Below are positions 24,501 to 37,359 of a DNA stretch of 64,000 nucleotides, in pieces. The stretch is from Cerrena zonata (Eukaryota; Basidiomycota; Agaricomycetes; Polyporales; Cerrenaceae), in assembly GCA_038087015.1 (NCBI GenBank), contig JASBNA010000001.1, forward strand, positions 2,418,001 to 2,482,000, given 5' to 3'. The notes under the pieces were generated by a model. The model was not told the origin of the DNA. It searched no databases and worked only from the letters and a program-made list of their open reading frames with translations. The translations under genes and the position numbers were made by a program. How positions within the stretch are numbered: the first letter of the stretch is position 1; each line of letters starts with the position of its first letter.

Positions 24501-27500
24501 GAGTCCATCGCTAGCAGTAGGCCGACCAGATTCACTCCAGATGTCGTCCGCTTGGCTGAGGCTGCTTTCGGGTCGTTTGGCATTGTGATCTCGCAGTGTC
24601 TTTACCCTCGTGATCTTCTCGAATAGTTTGTTGAGGTCTTCGTCGGGAAGATTATCAAGGGCGGGGTCAAGTCCAAGACGAGCAAATGCTGCTTCACGCT
24701 TAGCGAAATTCCAATCGACGTCATTGAGATCAACAGAAGATGAAGTTGGTGAACCAGGTCGAGTGCTTTCCTCTGCGGCTGCAGCGAAATCAGCTGCTGT
24801 AGCACTGATACTCAGGTTCGACCGTGCTGCAGCACGATCTCGTTGTTTCCGAACCTCTTCAGGATTGTTGAATCGGAAAACGTGATGTTCGCCTAGGAAA
24901 TGTTAGTTAAAGTAGGCAGTATGCGTAAGGGATACCTTACCAAGAATGATACGGAAACCTGTGCGCAACTTGTATGCCTACAACATTCTGGTATGAGACC
25001 CAGTTGATCTAGTACAACGCAAACGAATCTCACCTGTCCAGGAGTGATTTGTCTTCCGTTTAAGAACTATGTGTCACATTCAATTTAGAAGATCATTAAT
25101 ATTGGAAAATACAAAACATACCGTCACCGCATCAGGTAATGCATGCAAAGTTACTTTGCCATCTGCATTCTCGAAGTAACAGTGCTCCTCCACGATACTC
25201 TCACCACTCAGCCGAATAGCAGCAGGTTTCTCGCTGTCTAATCGACCGACCTGTACAGAACGATATCATGAACAACATGACTATAAGTCCTAGAAATTGG
25301 CACTGACCATTGTCTGTCCAGGTTTCAGTTGGTAAATAAGGCACTCGCTCATGAGCGGGTCTACGATATAAGGTTAGCATGAAATCGATAGAGTTCCTCA
25401 GGAACGTACCTTCGTTCTGTATCCACACGACCACACTAGTGAGATCTCGAAGCATGGTTGCTAAGCGAAGGTACGTACCAGATTAACCAAATGCGGCATC
25501 TATAGGTATTTCAGGTGTCAGACATGAGCTGAGAATATGTTGAGTAGTTCTGACAACGTACCTTCTTCGGAGTGTGTACACCAACATTATTCTTCTCCAC
25601 CGAGATACCCAGCTCTTCCAACGCCTTCTCACGCTCTTTCTGGACTTCCTGCGTACGTTGCATCTTCTCTTCCCAGGTCTCGTTCAGACCCTGCATAAGC
25701 TTCTCACTGGTCTCCAGCTGCTCTTGAAGTTCGGCTTTGGTAACGGTCTTGATCGTACCGTCCTTCGCTTGGTAAGTGACTTTCTGCTGAGAGGCAGGAA
25801 TCTTGGGATCATATACAGCTTCCGTAGTGGTAGAACCAGAAACACGAGCTGGATTTGTAAAAAGATGAACGTCTGTAGAGACCGCATACATACAAATGCA
25901 AATATTCGTACCTCGAAGCATTTCCAATTCTTCTTTGAGCTCTCGAACTAGTCTGGCGTTTGGATCCTCGTTGATCACAGCCTTGTTCTTGATCTTCTTG
26001 GCCTGATCAGCATAACGAAGGGTACTCAGTGTTTCCTCGTATTGAACGTCGGCTGGTGAAATAGCTGCAATCATAGCAGTCTTGGAGTTTCCTCCTAAAC
26101 TGTCTTTGAGCAGCCATGTCAAGACCTGCGCATTACAATAATTCGTTAGAATGTTTGAAATGATGCAACGAAGTTATGTCACGTACTGAGTCTCGATAGG
26201 GAACGAATTCTTCTGCTTTCCCCTTTCTTTCCCTTCTTTCCCTCTGCTTGACTCGCAGCTGCCAACGCGGCGATAACTTTACCCAAGGTCGTGAGTGACT
26301 TGTTGATGTTGGCACCTTCCTTGAGTCGTTGTCCGGTGGCTCCCGTTGAGTTCGCTCGTTCTGAACCGGCCAAATCAACCAAACTGAAAACGCATTAATT
26401 AACGCCAAGTAGGAATTAATAGAAGACTTACCTGATACGTGACACTTTCTCGGTATCGAGGTTGGTATCAACGTCATGTCGTTTCATCGTAAGCAATAGT
26501 GTGAACACAGCATGCGAACGAGATGAACTAAGGGAACTTGAGTGGGCGAGAGACGTATACTCGCGCAAATGCACTCACGTTTCGTTCATGTTGGTGGCAG
26601 CAACAGTTCTCGCTTTGTTTCCCTCGTCCATGAGCTGCATCATCTCATCATAGCTGTTCACGACTAGCTTGGAAAGATCCTCGACATAAGGACCCAAACT
26701 CGGATGTTCACGAACGCGAAGATTTCCCGTGTTCTTCGGATTCAGCAAATCACGGACTTTCTCGTTGTAAATCTGTTTCAGAAATATTAGCACCTAACGA
26801 TAGTTGGACATTAGATGAGCTTACTTCGATATATGAAACTTCTACTGTGAAGTTTATATGAGGATCTATCGCCTTCTTTTCGTCTACTCGTACAAATAAT
26901 TCAGAACATGTGAGTGGGATAATGCCCTTGTCGGCTCCATCTGGTCGGAGGGTACATATCAGTATCACGGAAGAGAGTAATCATGGGCAATCACGTACAT
27001 CCCATCATACTGCAAAGTTAGAGGGTAAGCATACGGTGTCAAGTATTAGAATTGACCTTACGTACCTATAAGACTTTCCAGAACCTCGACTTGAAGTTAG
27101 CATGATATATTGATATACATTCGGCTATCCATACCTGTCTGTCCATCTAATTGTTCTATGTTAGCACATACATCAACATATAGGAAAGATGCAGAGACGT
27201 ACAAGCCAAAATACACGCATTGAAACCCGAGAAACCATGATCCAACAATTCCTTCCCAAGGTCATCATACAAAGTTTGCTGTGAGCAATAGTTTGGTTCA
27301 TCTCTAGGGCCCGCAGACCAATAACTCTTATCGAATGTAAAATTCATCGGCTTCCGTTCTGTTGCACGTCCCGAAGCCGCCTGTGCTCCGGCAGTTCCTG
27401 CTTCTGGAGGATCCAGGATGGTTTGGTTTCCTACCATCCGTACCAAGGACTTTGCACCGCGAGCAATCTCTGTTCATATTTTGACACAGCGGTAAGTGAG

Positions 27501-27597
27501 AGGGAACTAACCCTAGAAGCGTGGCGTACGAACCGCGTGAATTGAGTGGACGGCATCGGACGACGACTTTGATATTGCCCTCGCCATGCTCAGCCAT
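21532..27597 (-). CDS. unc104: Kinesin-3 (UNC104/KIF1A type) motor
   Basis: A long gene with many short introns, especially in the motor region. Start [20 protein letters not shown] at 27597; stop TAA at 21532-21534. Motor domain landmarks: [20 protein letters not shown] (switch II), [28 protein letters not shown] and [19 protein letters not shown] (neck). An FHA domain follows ([18 protein letters not shown], then [15 protein letters not shown]), then coiled coils and a long central tail. The C-terminus is a PH domain, including [30 protein letters not shown] and [19 protein letters not shown]. Order motor-FHA-tail-PH is that of UNC104, which carries endosomes and other membrane cargo toward microtubule plus ends; the PH domain binds phosphoinositides. 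Exact splice borders of every exon were not all worked out. Confidence 0.93.
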
Positions 27598-27992
27598 TAG
27601 CTCTCAAGCTTGAGGTTCCAAGTGAGTGAGTCTATTGTTCGTAACCGCAGATAAGTAAGAAGAGACAGTGAGGGAGAGGTGAAGCGAGAGATACGGAAAC
27701 CAGAAATTGTGAAGTTGGGATACTCATAAGCGAGCCAGGCATGATCAGCGCGACGCGCCGCTTAATATTACCATTAATGGGCCATATTCTCTAAATATTC
27801 CAGTATAGCTCAGATAATAGGCTATTTATCGGTTTTGTAAGTAATGTAAGCGCCGATCGGGGTGCGCTGGCATGTCCATAACAAGCTTCGACTTGTTCAT
27901 TAGACACGCTTCACTGTTCGCTGGCTTCGCTCATTTCTCCTTCTACCACCATAGTCTCTATCTAGGACCTCCAATACTACTGCTAGGCCGTC
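27598..27992. promoter_or_regulatory. Divergent promoter, kinesin-3 / SEC63
   Basis: 395 bp between opposed start codons. AT-rich patch at 27770-27840. No specific motif assigned. Confidence 0.45.
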
Positions 27993-30493
27993 ATGGCTAG
28001 CTACAACTATGACGAGGCCGGTAACATGGCCGCATACTTCCTGCTTACATTCCTCTTAATTGTTCTGGTTCCGTTTTCGTGGCCATCCAGCTCCTCCAGT
28101 GCGTCTCGACGTGGCTTACTTGGCGAAATGACTTGAATAACATCCTTCTATTGCTGTTTGCAGAACCCGTTTATTTGTCCGAATGTGACTGTCATGATTG
28201 CTTCGAGCATCGGATACGTATGCGCAAGTATGAGACTATCCCGGTACGGAGGTATGTATACTTGATCCAGCTGGTACTGTAACCTTCGATCATGCTTTGT
28301 GTCATAGATACACACTTCTTGCTTTGGGTTGGGCATTGTTCGGTTTCGTGGCGTACAAGGTATCCCGCGCAGACAATGAGAGCAAAGTCTACAATCCTTT
28401 CGAAATCCTTGGAATCAATACGGTACGCAATCGAGTTTCTCGCTAACTAGTATCGTTGGATATTGAACAAAGCTTGCAGGGCACTCCTGTTAAAGAAATC
28501 AAATCCCACTACAAGAAGCTTTCGCGAGTGCTGTACGTGCTTGAGTATATTAACTTGACATGTGCCTAATATGTAGCATTCAGTCACCCGGACAAGGTCA
28601 AGTTGACAGCAAACCTCACTATTGAAGCTGTCGAAGCGCGTTTCGTTGAAATCACCAAGGCGTACAAAGCGTATGTCACACATGTCAATCCGAATGCATG
28701 TTCCCTAATTCATTCATAGACTTACCGATGAAACAATTCGCACAAACTGGGAGCGTTATGGTCACCCCGACGGTCGGCAAGAAGTTTCGATGGGTATTGC
28801 ACTGCCAAGTTGGATCGTTGAGGGCAAGAACAACATTTGGGTGCTTGGTGTATACGCGATCATCTTTGGTGGCGCACTCCCTAGTTTGGTGGTATGTAAT
28901 ATTTCATGTGCTATTGATTCAGTATCTAAACATACAGTACAGGGTAAATGGTGGTTCGGCAACCGACAGAAGACGAAGGATGGCGTCGATGCTCGTTCTG
29001 CTGCTACCTTCTTCAAAACGCTTAGCGAGGAATCTGGCATCGAGGATATTGCAGTTTCCCTCGGCAAGACTTTTGAATGGGAAGGTGTTCCTGCCACCGC
29101 TCAAAATGTAGGTTTGCCCGAAATTGAAACCGCAATCAAGCAGCGTATTGGTCCTAAGTGGGATGAAATCGTAAAGTCTGCCGAAGCTTCTCCTGAGACT
29201 AGCCAGAACCGACGGAAGGGTCTCATCCTTCTCTATGCCCACTTCTTGCGTATTCCTGTCCCTGAGCCACTAGAAGCAGGTAACGTAGATTTATTCAGAC
29301 TTATTTGGGGCTTTTACTTACCCCATCGGGTAGACCAAACTAAACTCATCCTTCAAACTCCTGTTCTCGTAAACTCATTGCTTAGTATCTGCACTACCCG
29401 AAACTGGCTGCTGCCCACTCTATCCGCTATTCGTTTCCAGGCTTACCTCGTCCAGGCGGTTCCTCCTGGTTTCGACATCCTTAGGTTCTCCCAATTACCC
29501 GGTGTGATACCTGACCGTGCCCCAGAGCTTGCGAAGAAGGCCGAAGTCATGACTGACTTGTTGCGTATTATGGAAGAAGAGAATGATATCAGACATATGG
29601 AGATCAAGAGCGCTGTTGCAAAATGGGGACAAATTGATCTCGTTGATGCTTCATTCAAAGGTATACTATATCTCTTAGTCAAAAAGTTGCTATTGGGGCT
29701 AACTATTTCTCATCTAGTCATTGATGACCGTCTGGTTACCCCCTCCTCTATTGTTTTCCTCGTAGTCAAAGTGCGCCTGGTTCCCCCGACTGGATCCTCT
29801 GCGAAATTTGTCGGCAATGTCTCAGAAGAGGCTATTAATGACGAGAAACGCGACTACGAGTTCCTTGTCAGCAAAAAAGAGGTTGAGGACGGACCTAAAG
29901 AAGGACGCATTTCATATGTTGCACACGCGCCTCACTGGCCAAGCGTAAGTACATATTGAACTTAACCTTCCTTATTTTATCGTACTGACGATACTATTCA
30001 TAGCATCGTAAACCTGCATTCTGGGTAGTTCTTGCGGACGCCAAGACGAACCGAGTAGTTGTACCGCCGATGAAAATCACCGATGTCCCACATGCTGACT
30101 CGAGGCATCCCGACACATACCGATCATACAAGATGCAATTCCAGGCGCCGCCGCAGGTTGCAACTTTCACATGGAAGCTTCATGTCGTCAGCGATACATT
30201 TGTTGGCGAAGAAGTCTCGAAAGATATCACGGTATGTGTGATCTTCCCATACATGCAGTAGACGTCAAGCTGACACTTTGAAATAGCTCAAGATCGATGA
30301 TGCCACTCTGCTGCAAGAGGACCAGGAAGATGAGGACGAGATTTCCGAACCCGAAGAAGATTCTCTCGCAGGACAAATGGCGATGATGAGGGGTGGCTCT
30401 GTGAAAAAACGGACGGACGATGATAGCGATGACGACAGTTCCACCGACGACGACCGTGAGAGCAGCGATGAGGGTAGTAGTGATAGCGACTGA
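27993..30493 (+). CDS. SEC63: SEC63, ER translocon J-protein
   Basis: Exons start at 27993, 28164, 28308, 28480, 28584 and further downstream, each keeping frame; stop TGA at 30491-30493. The N-terminus MASYNYDEAGNMAAYFLLTF carries a membrane segment, a second lies at YTLLALGWALFGFVAYKV, and between the second and third the lumenal J domain has KKLSRVLHPDK (HPD motif). A third segment, IWVLGVYAIIFGGALPSLV, leads to the cytosolic Brl/Sec63 region (LLPTLSAIRFQAYLVQAVPP, VTPSSIVFLVVKVRL) and an acidic Asp/Ser/Glu tail. Sec63 recruits and activates the Hsp70 Kar2/BiP at the Sec61 channel for post-translational import, with Sec62. The intron after CGAGTGCT (28533-28583) was chosen since it alone rebuilds the HPD motif. 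Confidence 0.95.
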
Positions 30494-31183
30494 GCACACT
30501 CTTGCGGCTTTTGTATTGCTAGTGCCTTTGCCAAGGGGCTGGTGTAAGTTATATGGAAAACGATTGCCCGGACCGAGGTCTATTACATCAGTTGATTGAG
30601 AGTGTTGTCAGTGTGAGGTGTTCGATGGGCTGAGATATCATTCTGGACTTCGGGTCGCTGATCCCTGCGAACGATCTGCACTGTAGATTACCTCCCTGTG
30701 TAGATATCCTCGACGCCGACGACGTCCTGTATAACATGAATATTTCGGTGCACAATCCTTGGGAGATGTACAAACCAGACGCTGCAATGCCACAAGAGGC
30801 AGGTGTGTCCCACGGTGTGTGCAGTGCGCTTGCTACAGCGTTCAGGTGAAGGCATCGCAGTCGTCCTCGCTGTGTCCCGCATCCTCGGCCTATTCTTGCT
30901 CGACATCCCTTCACCCCTATCCAACGCAAGTCACTCAGTCCTACGGCTTTTCTAATTCCCTCCGCTTCTGGTCACAAGCCCCTCGCCAGGCAACACGACT
31001 ACTTGATCAGGCTCCCTCGGGTCGCTTCGGCGGACACACAGCGTGGGGTCATTGTTAGCATTCTCTGTTTCTCAGTATCTGCGCGTGGTGTCCATCCTTG
31101 CTACGTCTGAAAGGAGTGTGTAAAAAGGTGTTATTGCCTCTCAATCTGGTCCCCGTCTCTATATCCGGCTGTGCGGAAGCACT
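30494..31183. other. Intergenic between SEC63 and SSXT-like gene
   Basis: 690 bp. Contains the SEC63 3' UTR and the promoter of the next gene. Open frames at 30588-30929 (-) and 30759-31058 (+) lack any protein character. Nothing else seen. Confidence 0.45.
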
Positions 31184-34100
31184 ATGATTCATCTCGATCG
31201 GAATCATTCCTCTGCTATCGCCCCTCACTCAAAACCCAATCTGGTTCACGACACATCCTCGAATTCGCCTGATCAGCACAACACCCTATTTCGGACTGAT
31301 CCAGGCCACGATGACACAACCAATACCTTATATCCTAAAGAATCCCAGGAACCGCTAACAAACACAACTCCCATACTTCCTCCTGGCTCCGTTGCCAACC
31401 ATCCCAACCCGTTGTCCTCTGATTCTCTTCCTCCTACGTTGCCGCCCGCTTCTTCGGGCGAAACGTTAAACGGCACTGTGGCTGATCATTCGCAAAGCAG
31501 TCCTGAAACCAGGTCCCCCGCTCTCGACAGCAACTCGTCACTGACACCGCCCCCCGACGCAACATCACCAACTTCGCCAACAAGATCACTCAATCCAGCC
31601 GAGTCGCCTGCTAAGACTGGTGGCGACTTGCCACCAGATAGCATAACCATCCCAGATGCCCTCGACAGGGCCTCTCGAGCCTCTACTCCCCTTAGCGAGC
31701 TCTCGTCCGCACCTGATGTTGAGGCGTCTCCCGCCCGACAAGAAAAGACTGATGGTCTGAACGGAGGGCGGAACGACGGGAGCTCTGGCGGATATACGGT
31801 CGCTGGAAAGGTGTCGTCTGGTACCTCAGTGACGAAGGAAGAGTCAGATAAGAATGTTGAGACTGCCATCTCACAGGCGTCTAAGCCTTCTGACCACTCT
31901 GACGGAACTAAACCGCCTCCTGCGCAGTCTATGCACAATCAAGCAAATGCGGCTTCTGGAAACCCATCCGTGATCCATCCAGACGCCCCTAAATTGAAGT
32001 CTGAAGGTAAACATAGATCTTGAAACATTCATTACGGTTCTGATCGACGATCGGTAGCTTCAAATGGCTCCATGCCAGATGGAAAATCCGCAAGCAGTGA
32101 TCCTAAAGTGGCGACCATCCTCGAGCTTAATGCTCTCTTGCTAAAGTAACTGCTATTTCTTTCATATTGTCGTCCACTTACTGACACGTCGCAGGGCTTT
32201 TATGGCGCTTCAGGCTCGACAAATTCCAGCAACGGATCCTCGATGTCAGCAGTAAGTCTTGCTATGTCGCCATCTTGCCCGTGTTCTTAGTGTTGTTAGG
32301 TACTCCAATCGTCTCCAGGCGAACCTACATTGGCTTGCCTCCGCGGCTGACGAACTTCGGAAAAATGTACGTACCTTCGAGCATTAGCCACAGTGTATGG
32401 TCGCTAATGAGCAGTAGACTCTCCATACCATCCCACTACCTTCCATGATTCCACCAGCACCTGTAGAACTCGTCCCTCATAATGAGAGGATCCAGCAGCT
32501 ATACCAAAAGATGCCAGCTGTTTTCGCAAAGGAAATCGCTAGGCGACAAGCAGGACAACCCACCCTTGGTGTCAAACGAAGTGCATCAGAAGCAGCTTCC
32601 CAGGATCACACTCCTAAACGTCAAAATACTGGTGACACTACGGTGTCAATGCCTACACCAACCTCCTCGATGTCTCCAGGTGGTGGGGTACCTGGACACC
32701 AAAGCAATAGCGTTCCCCCGCAATCGCCACATCATCACCCAAGTCAGGGCTCGACACCCCGTCCTGCCCCAGGCTCAGCTAGTCCTGCTATGCCTCCTCC
32801 TCCTGTACCAGTAGGTGCTATGGCAAATCCCACTGATATCCGCCCTCGCGTTCCGAGCTTATCAGGTCCGTCGGGGATGCCAAACATGGCCAACATGCAA
32901 CAATCCGCAGATGGATCACGACATATGTCACCGCCTGGCATTTCACAACCACCCAATATGCCAATGGCAGGTCCGTCGTCTGGTCATTCGCAGGCGACAT
33001 TGGCCGCTGTCTCTCAGATGGGTCCCGCGGCTATGCAGGCGTTCCAGATCATGCAGAACGCAAGTCACCCAGTGATGCAACACATCAACCAGAGCATACC
33101 CAATTTCAGCGCTTTTCCATTACCGCAACAATTGCAACGGGTCCAGGCAACTTTCGTGAGTAAAAATACCAGAAGATGTCTCCTCCACTCGCTCATTACA
33201 CGTGCTTTTTAGACGACGATGCGTAACCACCAGATGCAACAGCAGATGCAACACCAACGAATGGCTAGCATGCAATCGCAGGGCGGCGCTGCCATGGGGG
33301 GTTTTGGAATGCAAGGTAATAGTATGGGCACTTCACCCATGGTGAACGGGTCCCCAGCCCGCGCATCTCCTGTGTCACAACATCCCCCCATGGGCGGGCA
33401 GCCAGGGATGACTTCCTTCCCACAAGCCAACCCAGGAATGGGTGGTATGATCAGTGGATTGACTCCTCAGCAACAGGCTCAATTACAGAGTCTACCGCCG
33501 CAACAGCGTCAGCTGTGGCTCATGCAGCAGCAACAGCAACTCATGCGAAGTGCAAGTCAAGGTCAGATGAATAACCAGATGATGGCTCAACAGCGAATGG
33601 GTCAGCCCGGCCCCTCTGCACAAGGTGGCATGGGTATGGGTATGAACCCTATGGATCCAAACGCCATTCCTGCCCTCCGCTCGAATCCAGCAATGCCTGG
33701 AATCGCACGGAGCACCCGAACACCATCAGATCACGCTCCATCGCCGTTGACCCCTCAATTAGGTCAAAGTCCGCAGGATTATCAACGAGCGATGCTAGTG
33801 CAGCAGCAGCAACAGCAGCAGGCCCAACGTGGTATGTCCATGTCCAATAATCCGATGGCAAACCCTGGCGTTTCGCACCTCTCGGGTGGAATGACCAATA
33901 ATCCTAACTGGCAACAAATGGGTTCACCATTAAATCCACAGATACCTTCTAATCAAGATCATTCATCGGCATATGGTATGTCGCCTCCCGGAAGTGCTGG
34001 ACAGGGTGCATTCGTTGGCGGCGGTATGAACGGTATCAATCCAGCGATGATGAATCAGAATTGGAATGGGGGTGGTCAGTTTTCTCTCGGTCTGGATTCT

Positions 34101-34220
34101 CCCGCTGGTTCACAGCCGTCTGCCACGCCTAATCCGCAACAGCAGATGGCTGCCGGAAGTCCATCCGTACAAAATGGGATGCCTGATTTTAACCACGTCA
34201 ACGACGTCTTTTGGCAATGA
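31184..34220 (+). CDS. SS18/SSXT-like protein, probable SWI/SNF-associated coactivator
   Basis: Six exons (31184-32006, 32058-32145, 32195-32251, 32300-32366, 32418-33155, 33213-34220) give 926 residues. The core, encoded by exons 2-4, reads ATILELNALLLKAFMALQ then YSNRLQANLHWLASAAD. This matches the SNH/SSXT domain pattern (LxENxxLIxAI..YQxxLQxNLxYLAxIAD) of human SS18 and plant GIF proteins, which join SWI/SNF remodelling complexes. The N-terminus (about 280 residues) is Ser/Pro/Asp-rich and disordered; the C-terminus is rich in Gln, Met, Pro and Gly like the SS18 tail. The family call rests on one short domain read by eye, so it is probable rather than certain. Nuclear location is inferred. 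Confidence 0.68.
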
Positions 34221-34772
34221 TTATGACACATGACCTTCTGTTTTCATCTCTCATATATCCTGACCTGCTGTCTATAGCTATCGCACTTGTCTTCCGTATA
34301 CTGCAGCGATTTCTTTCTTTCTCTTTGTAGTTACTTTCTATTGTAATGTTGTATGTTCACTCTTGGGCTGTTTTGTATACCTCCTTTCTACTATCTCGTA
34401 GCATCTCGTAGCTAGCTCAGTGCATATATTCATGCTCGATATCAGAATGATCGTGGTGTGGAAATGTGACAGCGTGGTTCGTGTGAGAACCCGATTTGGA
34501 AAAGAAGTATGTTGAGAATCCCAAGATAGACACCCATTAGAGGGACGTGTGCTCGATTGCTGCCTTACACCTCCGCACTCGAACTTTCTTAGCAGACCTG
34601 GATTTCTCCCTCTAATATCCTTGTTCTGATGCGCGCAACTTGCTCTTGACCACGTTCACAGATTGTCTAGCTCGCAGTTCTCGCACTAATGTTAGTTATC
34701 AGTGTACTAATTATGCCAAACTTCCCGTGATTGACCGCTGCTCAGCCATAGCTTCCTTAGCTCGGAAGGAGA
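34221..34772. other. Intergenic between SSXT-like and membrane-protein genes
   Basis: 552 bp of AT-rich 3' UTR followed by a CT-rich leader near 34730. No gene or repeat found. Confidence 0.45.
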
Positions 34773-36952
34773 ATGTCTTCCTCTTCTAAACCCACCGCAA
34801 TCCCTTTAGAGGCGTTGTCTAGTCAAGATTCGAGTCAGACTTCGGGCTCCCTGCCATTCCCTGCCCAAGATGACCAACCGCAGCCTATACAAGGCAAGTC
34901 ATGAGTGCATATAGTAGACTAACTTCCTAATCGCGGTGTTAAATGCATAGACTCCGAGTCTTCATCTTCCAAACTGACAAGCTCGGATAAATTGTCTGCA
35001 CTTCCACTACCTTCCTCTTCGAGCGTGTATCGCCTCCGTGGACCTAGCACACGTAGGAGACACCGCAGTCTTCAAGATGCTTCCTCATCACTGCCCAGTA
35101 TCCAATCATCTCCCGTAGCTCAAGCGCAGAATCTACAACTACAACCCTCGACTTCCCGAGGTGCTGAGTCCGACTCTTCTGCAGGACATGGTGATACTCC
35201 GCAGCCTCGAGTGTCCTTTCGATAGCGATAGAGGGTCGCTTCCTGCTGCGCTACAAGGGATTCGTCAAGGTTGGTGTTGTTCATCTTTAATTCGTCTACT
35301 TTGGCTCATTATATGCGCTTCTTCAGCCATCTCGGGTCGGCATATCTCTCAAAGCGATCCTGTTGTTGGTTCAGTGCGAGCTGGAAACCGTGTTGCTGGG
35401 TCACGTAAAGCCGAAGGGCATCAGACGCCACATTCGCGTTCCTCCTCCCCATCGCGCGCTGCTTCGCCCTTCCGTGGTCTATTCGGATGGAATCTACATC
35501 GTACTCATTCACGAGATGAACCCTTCGTTCCGGTCAATCCCTGGCAAAGTCATTTGAAGTGGTTTGCGTCTCCCTCCTCGACACCTCAACGTCGGCCGTT
35601 GGACTTAGATTTCGACTGCCATGATACTTTTACGACGTGCTTGCCATTCCCCATACAATGTAACGATAGCCAGTCACGGTTCAGAATGTGGATCAGTAAT
35701 ATCGGTGTCTTCTTGACAGATACCTTGCCCCGCCAGGTCTACTTGTATATGCTACTCCGACTACCTGCATTATACTTTTCTAGGGTTTCACGCATATTTG
35801 AGGATGCTGAGATCAGCAAGCACGAAATTCAGCGAATGATCCAAATATGTGCACCAGCTACGAATCCAAATACGAACAACCGAACACCTGGTTTTGCCAC
35901 ACCCCCAGCTAACGTCGGCATGAGTGCAAATGGCATCCGGAGGATGGACACTATACTACCCCCTTACCCCGAAGATTGGGTCCCACCTGCAGTCTCTCCC
36001 GCCTTGGCACGCTTCAAACACTCTTGGGAACAGTTTGTGGATTCTCTGCTACGAGAATGGAAAACGTTGAATCTCGTCTCAGCTTTGCTTTGCACGTCAG
36101 TGTACAATGCTCTCATTTTTTATCGGTTCGCATACTAATATATACTTTCAGAGGTATCTTGACCATGTTTCAAGTTCCTGATGCTGCTGGAGACCCCTTC
36201 ACCCGATGGCCTGCAATCTATTCCTTGATATGCGCTCTCATGAGCCTGACATATGGGTGTGTCTATATTGTCCAATTTGGGACTATGCGAAGCATGTACA
36301 AAGCTTCGCGTTGGGCAGAGGTCAGTAGAATTTTGACCTGGAAATCTCATTATCTCATTATAGCATATAGGAAGCGCAACGAACGAAAACTGTTATCTGG
36401 TGGAACGTATGGGTTCTCCTCGCTACCCCAGCTATATGGCTTGCCTGGTCGATGATCGCATTCTGGGTTGCTATCATGTCGTACGTCTGGCGAGCTGGTG
36501 CTGAAGGTGACCCCGTCGATGGCCTGCGTCCCCCTCTTACCCCTCATGTTGCCATTGCAATCCGAGTACTAGCCAGTGTTCTTCTCGGCCTAGGGCTCTT
36601 ATACTTCATGCTCATCATGAGAACATTCGGTGCATACAGTACAAGGGAGGCAGGAAGGCGAGCAGGGCTGGGCATTAAATCAGGAGGATTCTCCGCGTTT
36701 GGTGATATGGCCGCGGGCAGGGAGGCACGTAACGCTACAGAGCAGGAACGGGAGACGCCTTTTAGAGGGAGACCACGCGCAGATGATCGTCTCAGGACTA
36801 CTACTGGGGATATCAAAGAAAGTCCTGTGCCTCTGGGCTTGGGACTATCATTCGAACCCTCATCTGGTCCCAGACTCGGTGCTCTTAGAGAAATGGGTGG
36901 AGACAATAGCTCAAGTGAGAAAGATAGACAGAGGATCTCGCCAAAGCTATAA
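34773..36952 (+). CDS. Uncharacterised multi-pass membrane protein; frame break at a T3 run
   Basis: Exons 34773-34893, 34951-35269, 35327-36095, 36152-36320 and 36371-36952 give 652 residues if one T is removed from TTT at 35217-35219 (PRVSF|DSDRGSLP). As given, the frame stops at 35223-35225. The first 200 residues are Ser/Pro-rich and disordered. Hydrophobic spans follow: LVSALLCTGILTMF, AIYSLICALMSLTYGCVYIV, VWVLLATPAIWLAWSMIAFW and IAIRVLASVLLGLGLLYFML, so about four to five membrane passes with a soluble Ser/Gly-rich tail. Intron 1 (34894-34950) uses a GC donor (AAG|GCAAGT). I recognise no named family; it resembles conserved basidiomycete membrane proteins of unknown role. An alternative is an extra 46-nt intron at 35115-35160, which also restores frame. 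Confidence 0.65.
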
Positions 36953-37359
36953 TCTTTTCGTAGGTCACCACTGTTTTCTAGAAATGTGATCCGCTAATTG
37001 CAAAAACGATCGCCCAGACGAACCTGTTACGATTAACGTTCTAATGCATTCTCTTCACGGATTTCCTTTCAACTGCAGATGATAAATACCCTAGCATGAC
37101 ATCGATTCACGGACTATAACGGTACCCATTATGTATTCGTTTCGCAAGGACCCCATAATATACACTCGCGATCCTCCAGAAACTGAGTGAACAGAAACTC
37201 AAAATTGTATTGAAACCGACATGTAATACAACACTATAAGTACACGGCAAGAGTACACTCATCGTTACACATAATCATACAAAAAGTGATGAAGAAATTG
37301 AATGTGACGAAGCATGAACGACCACCAAACCAAGACCCGATATACCCTAGACAGACAGC
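36953..37359. other. Convergent 3' flanks
   Basis: 407 bp between the membrane-protein gene (+) and alcohol oxidase (-). AT-rich, no gene seen. Confidence 0.5.
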
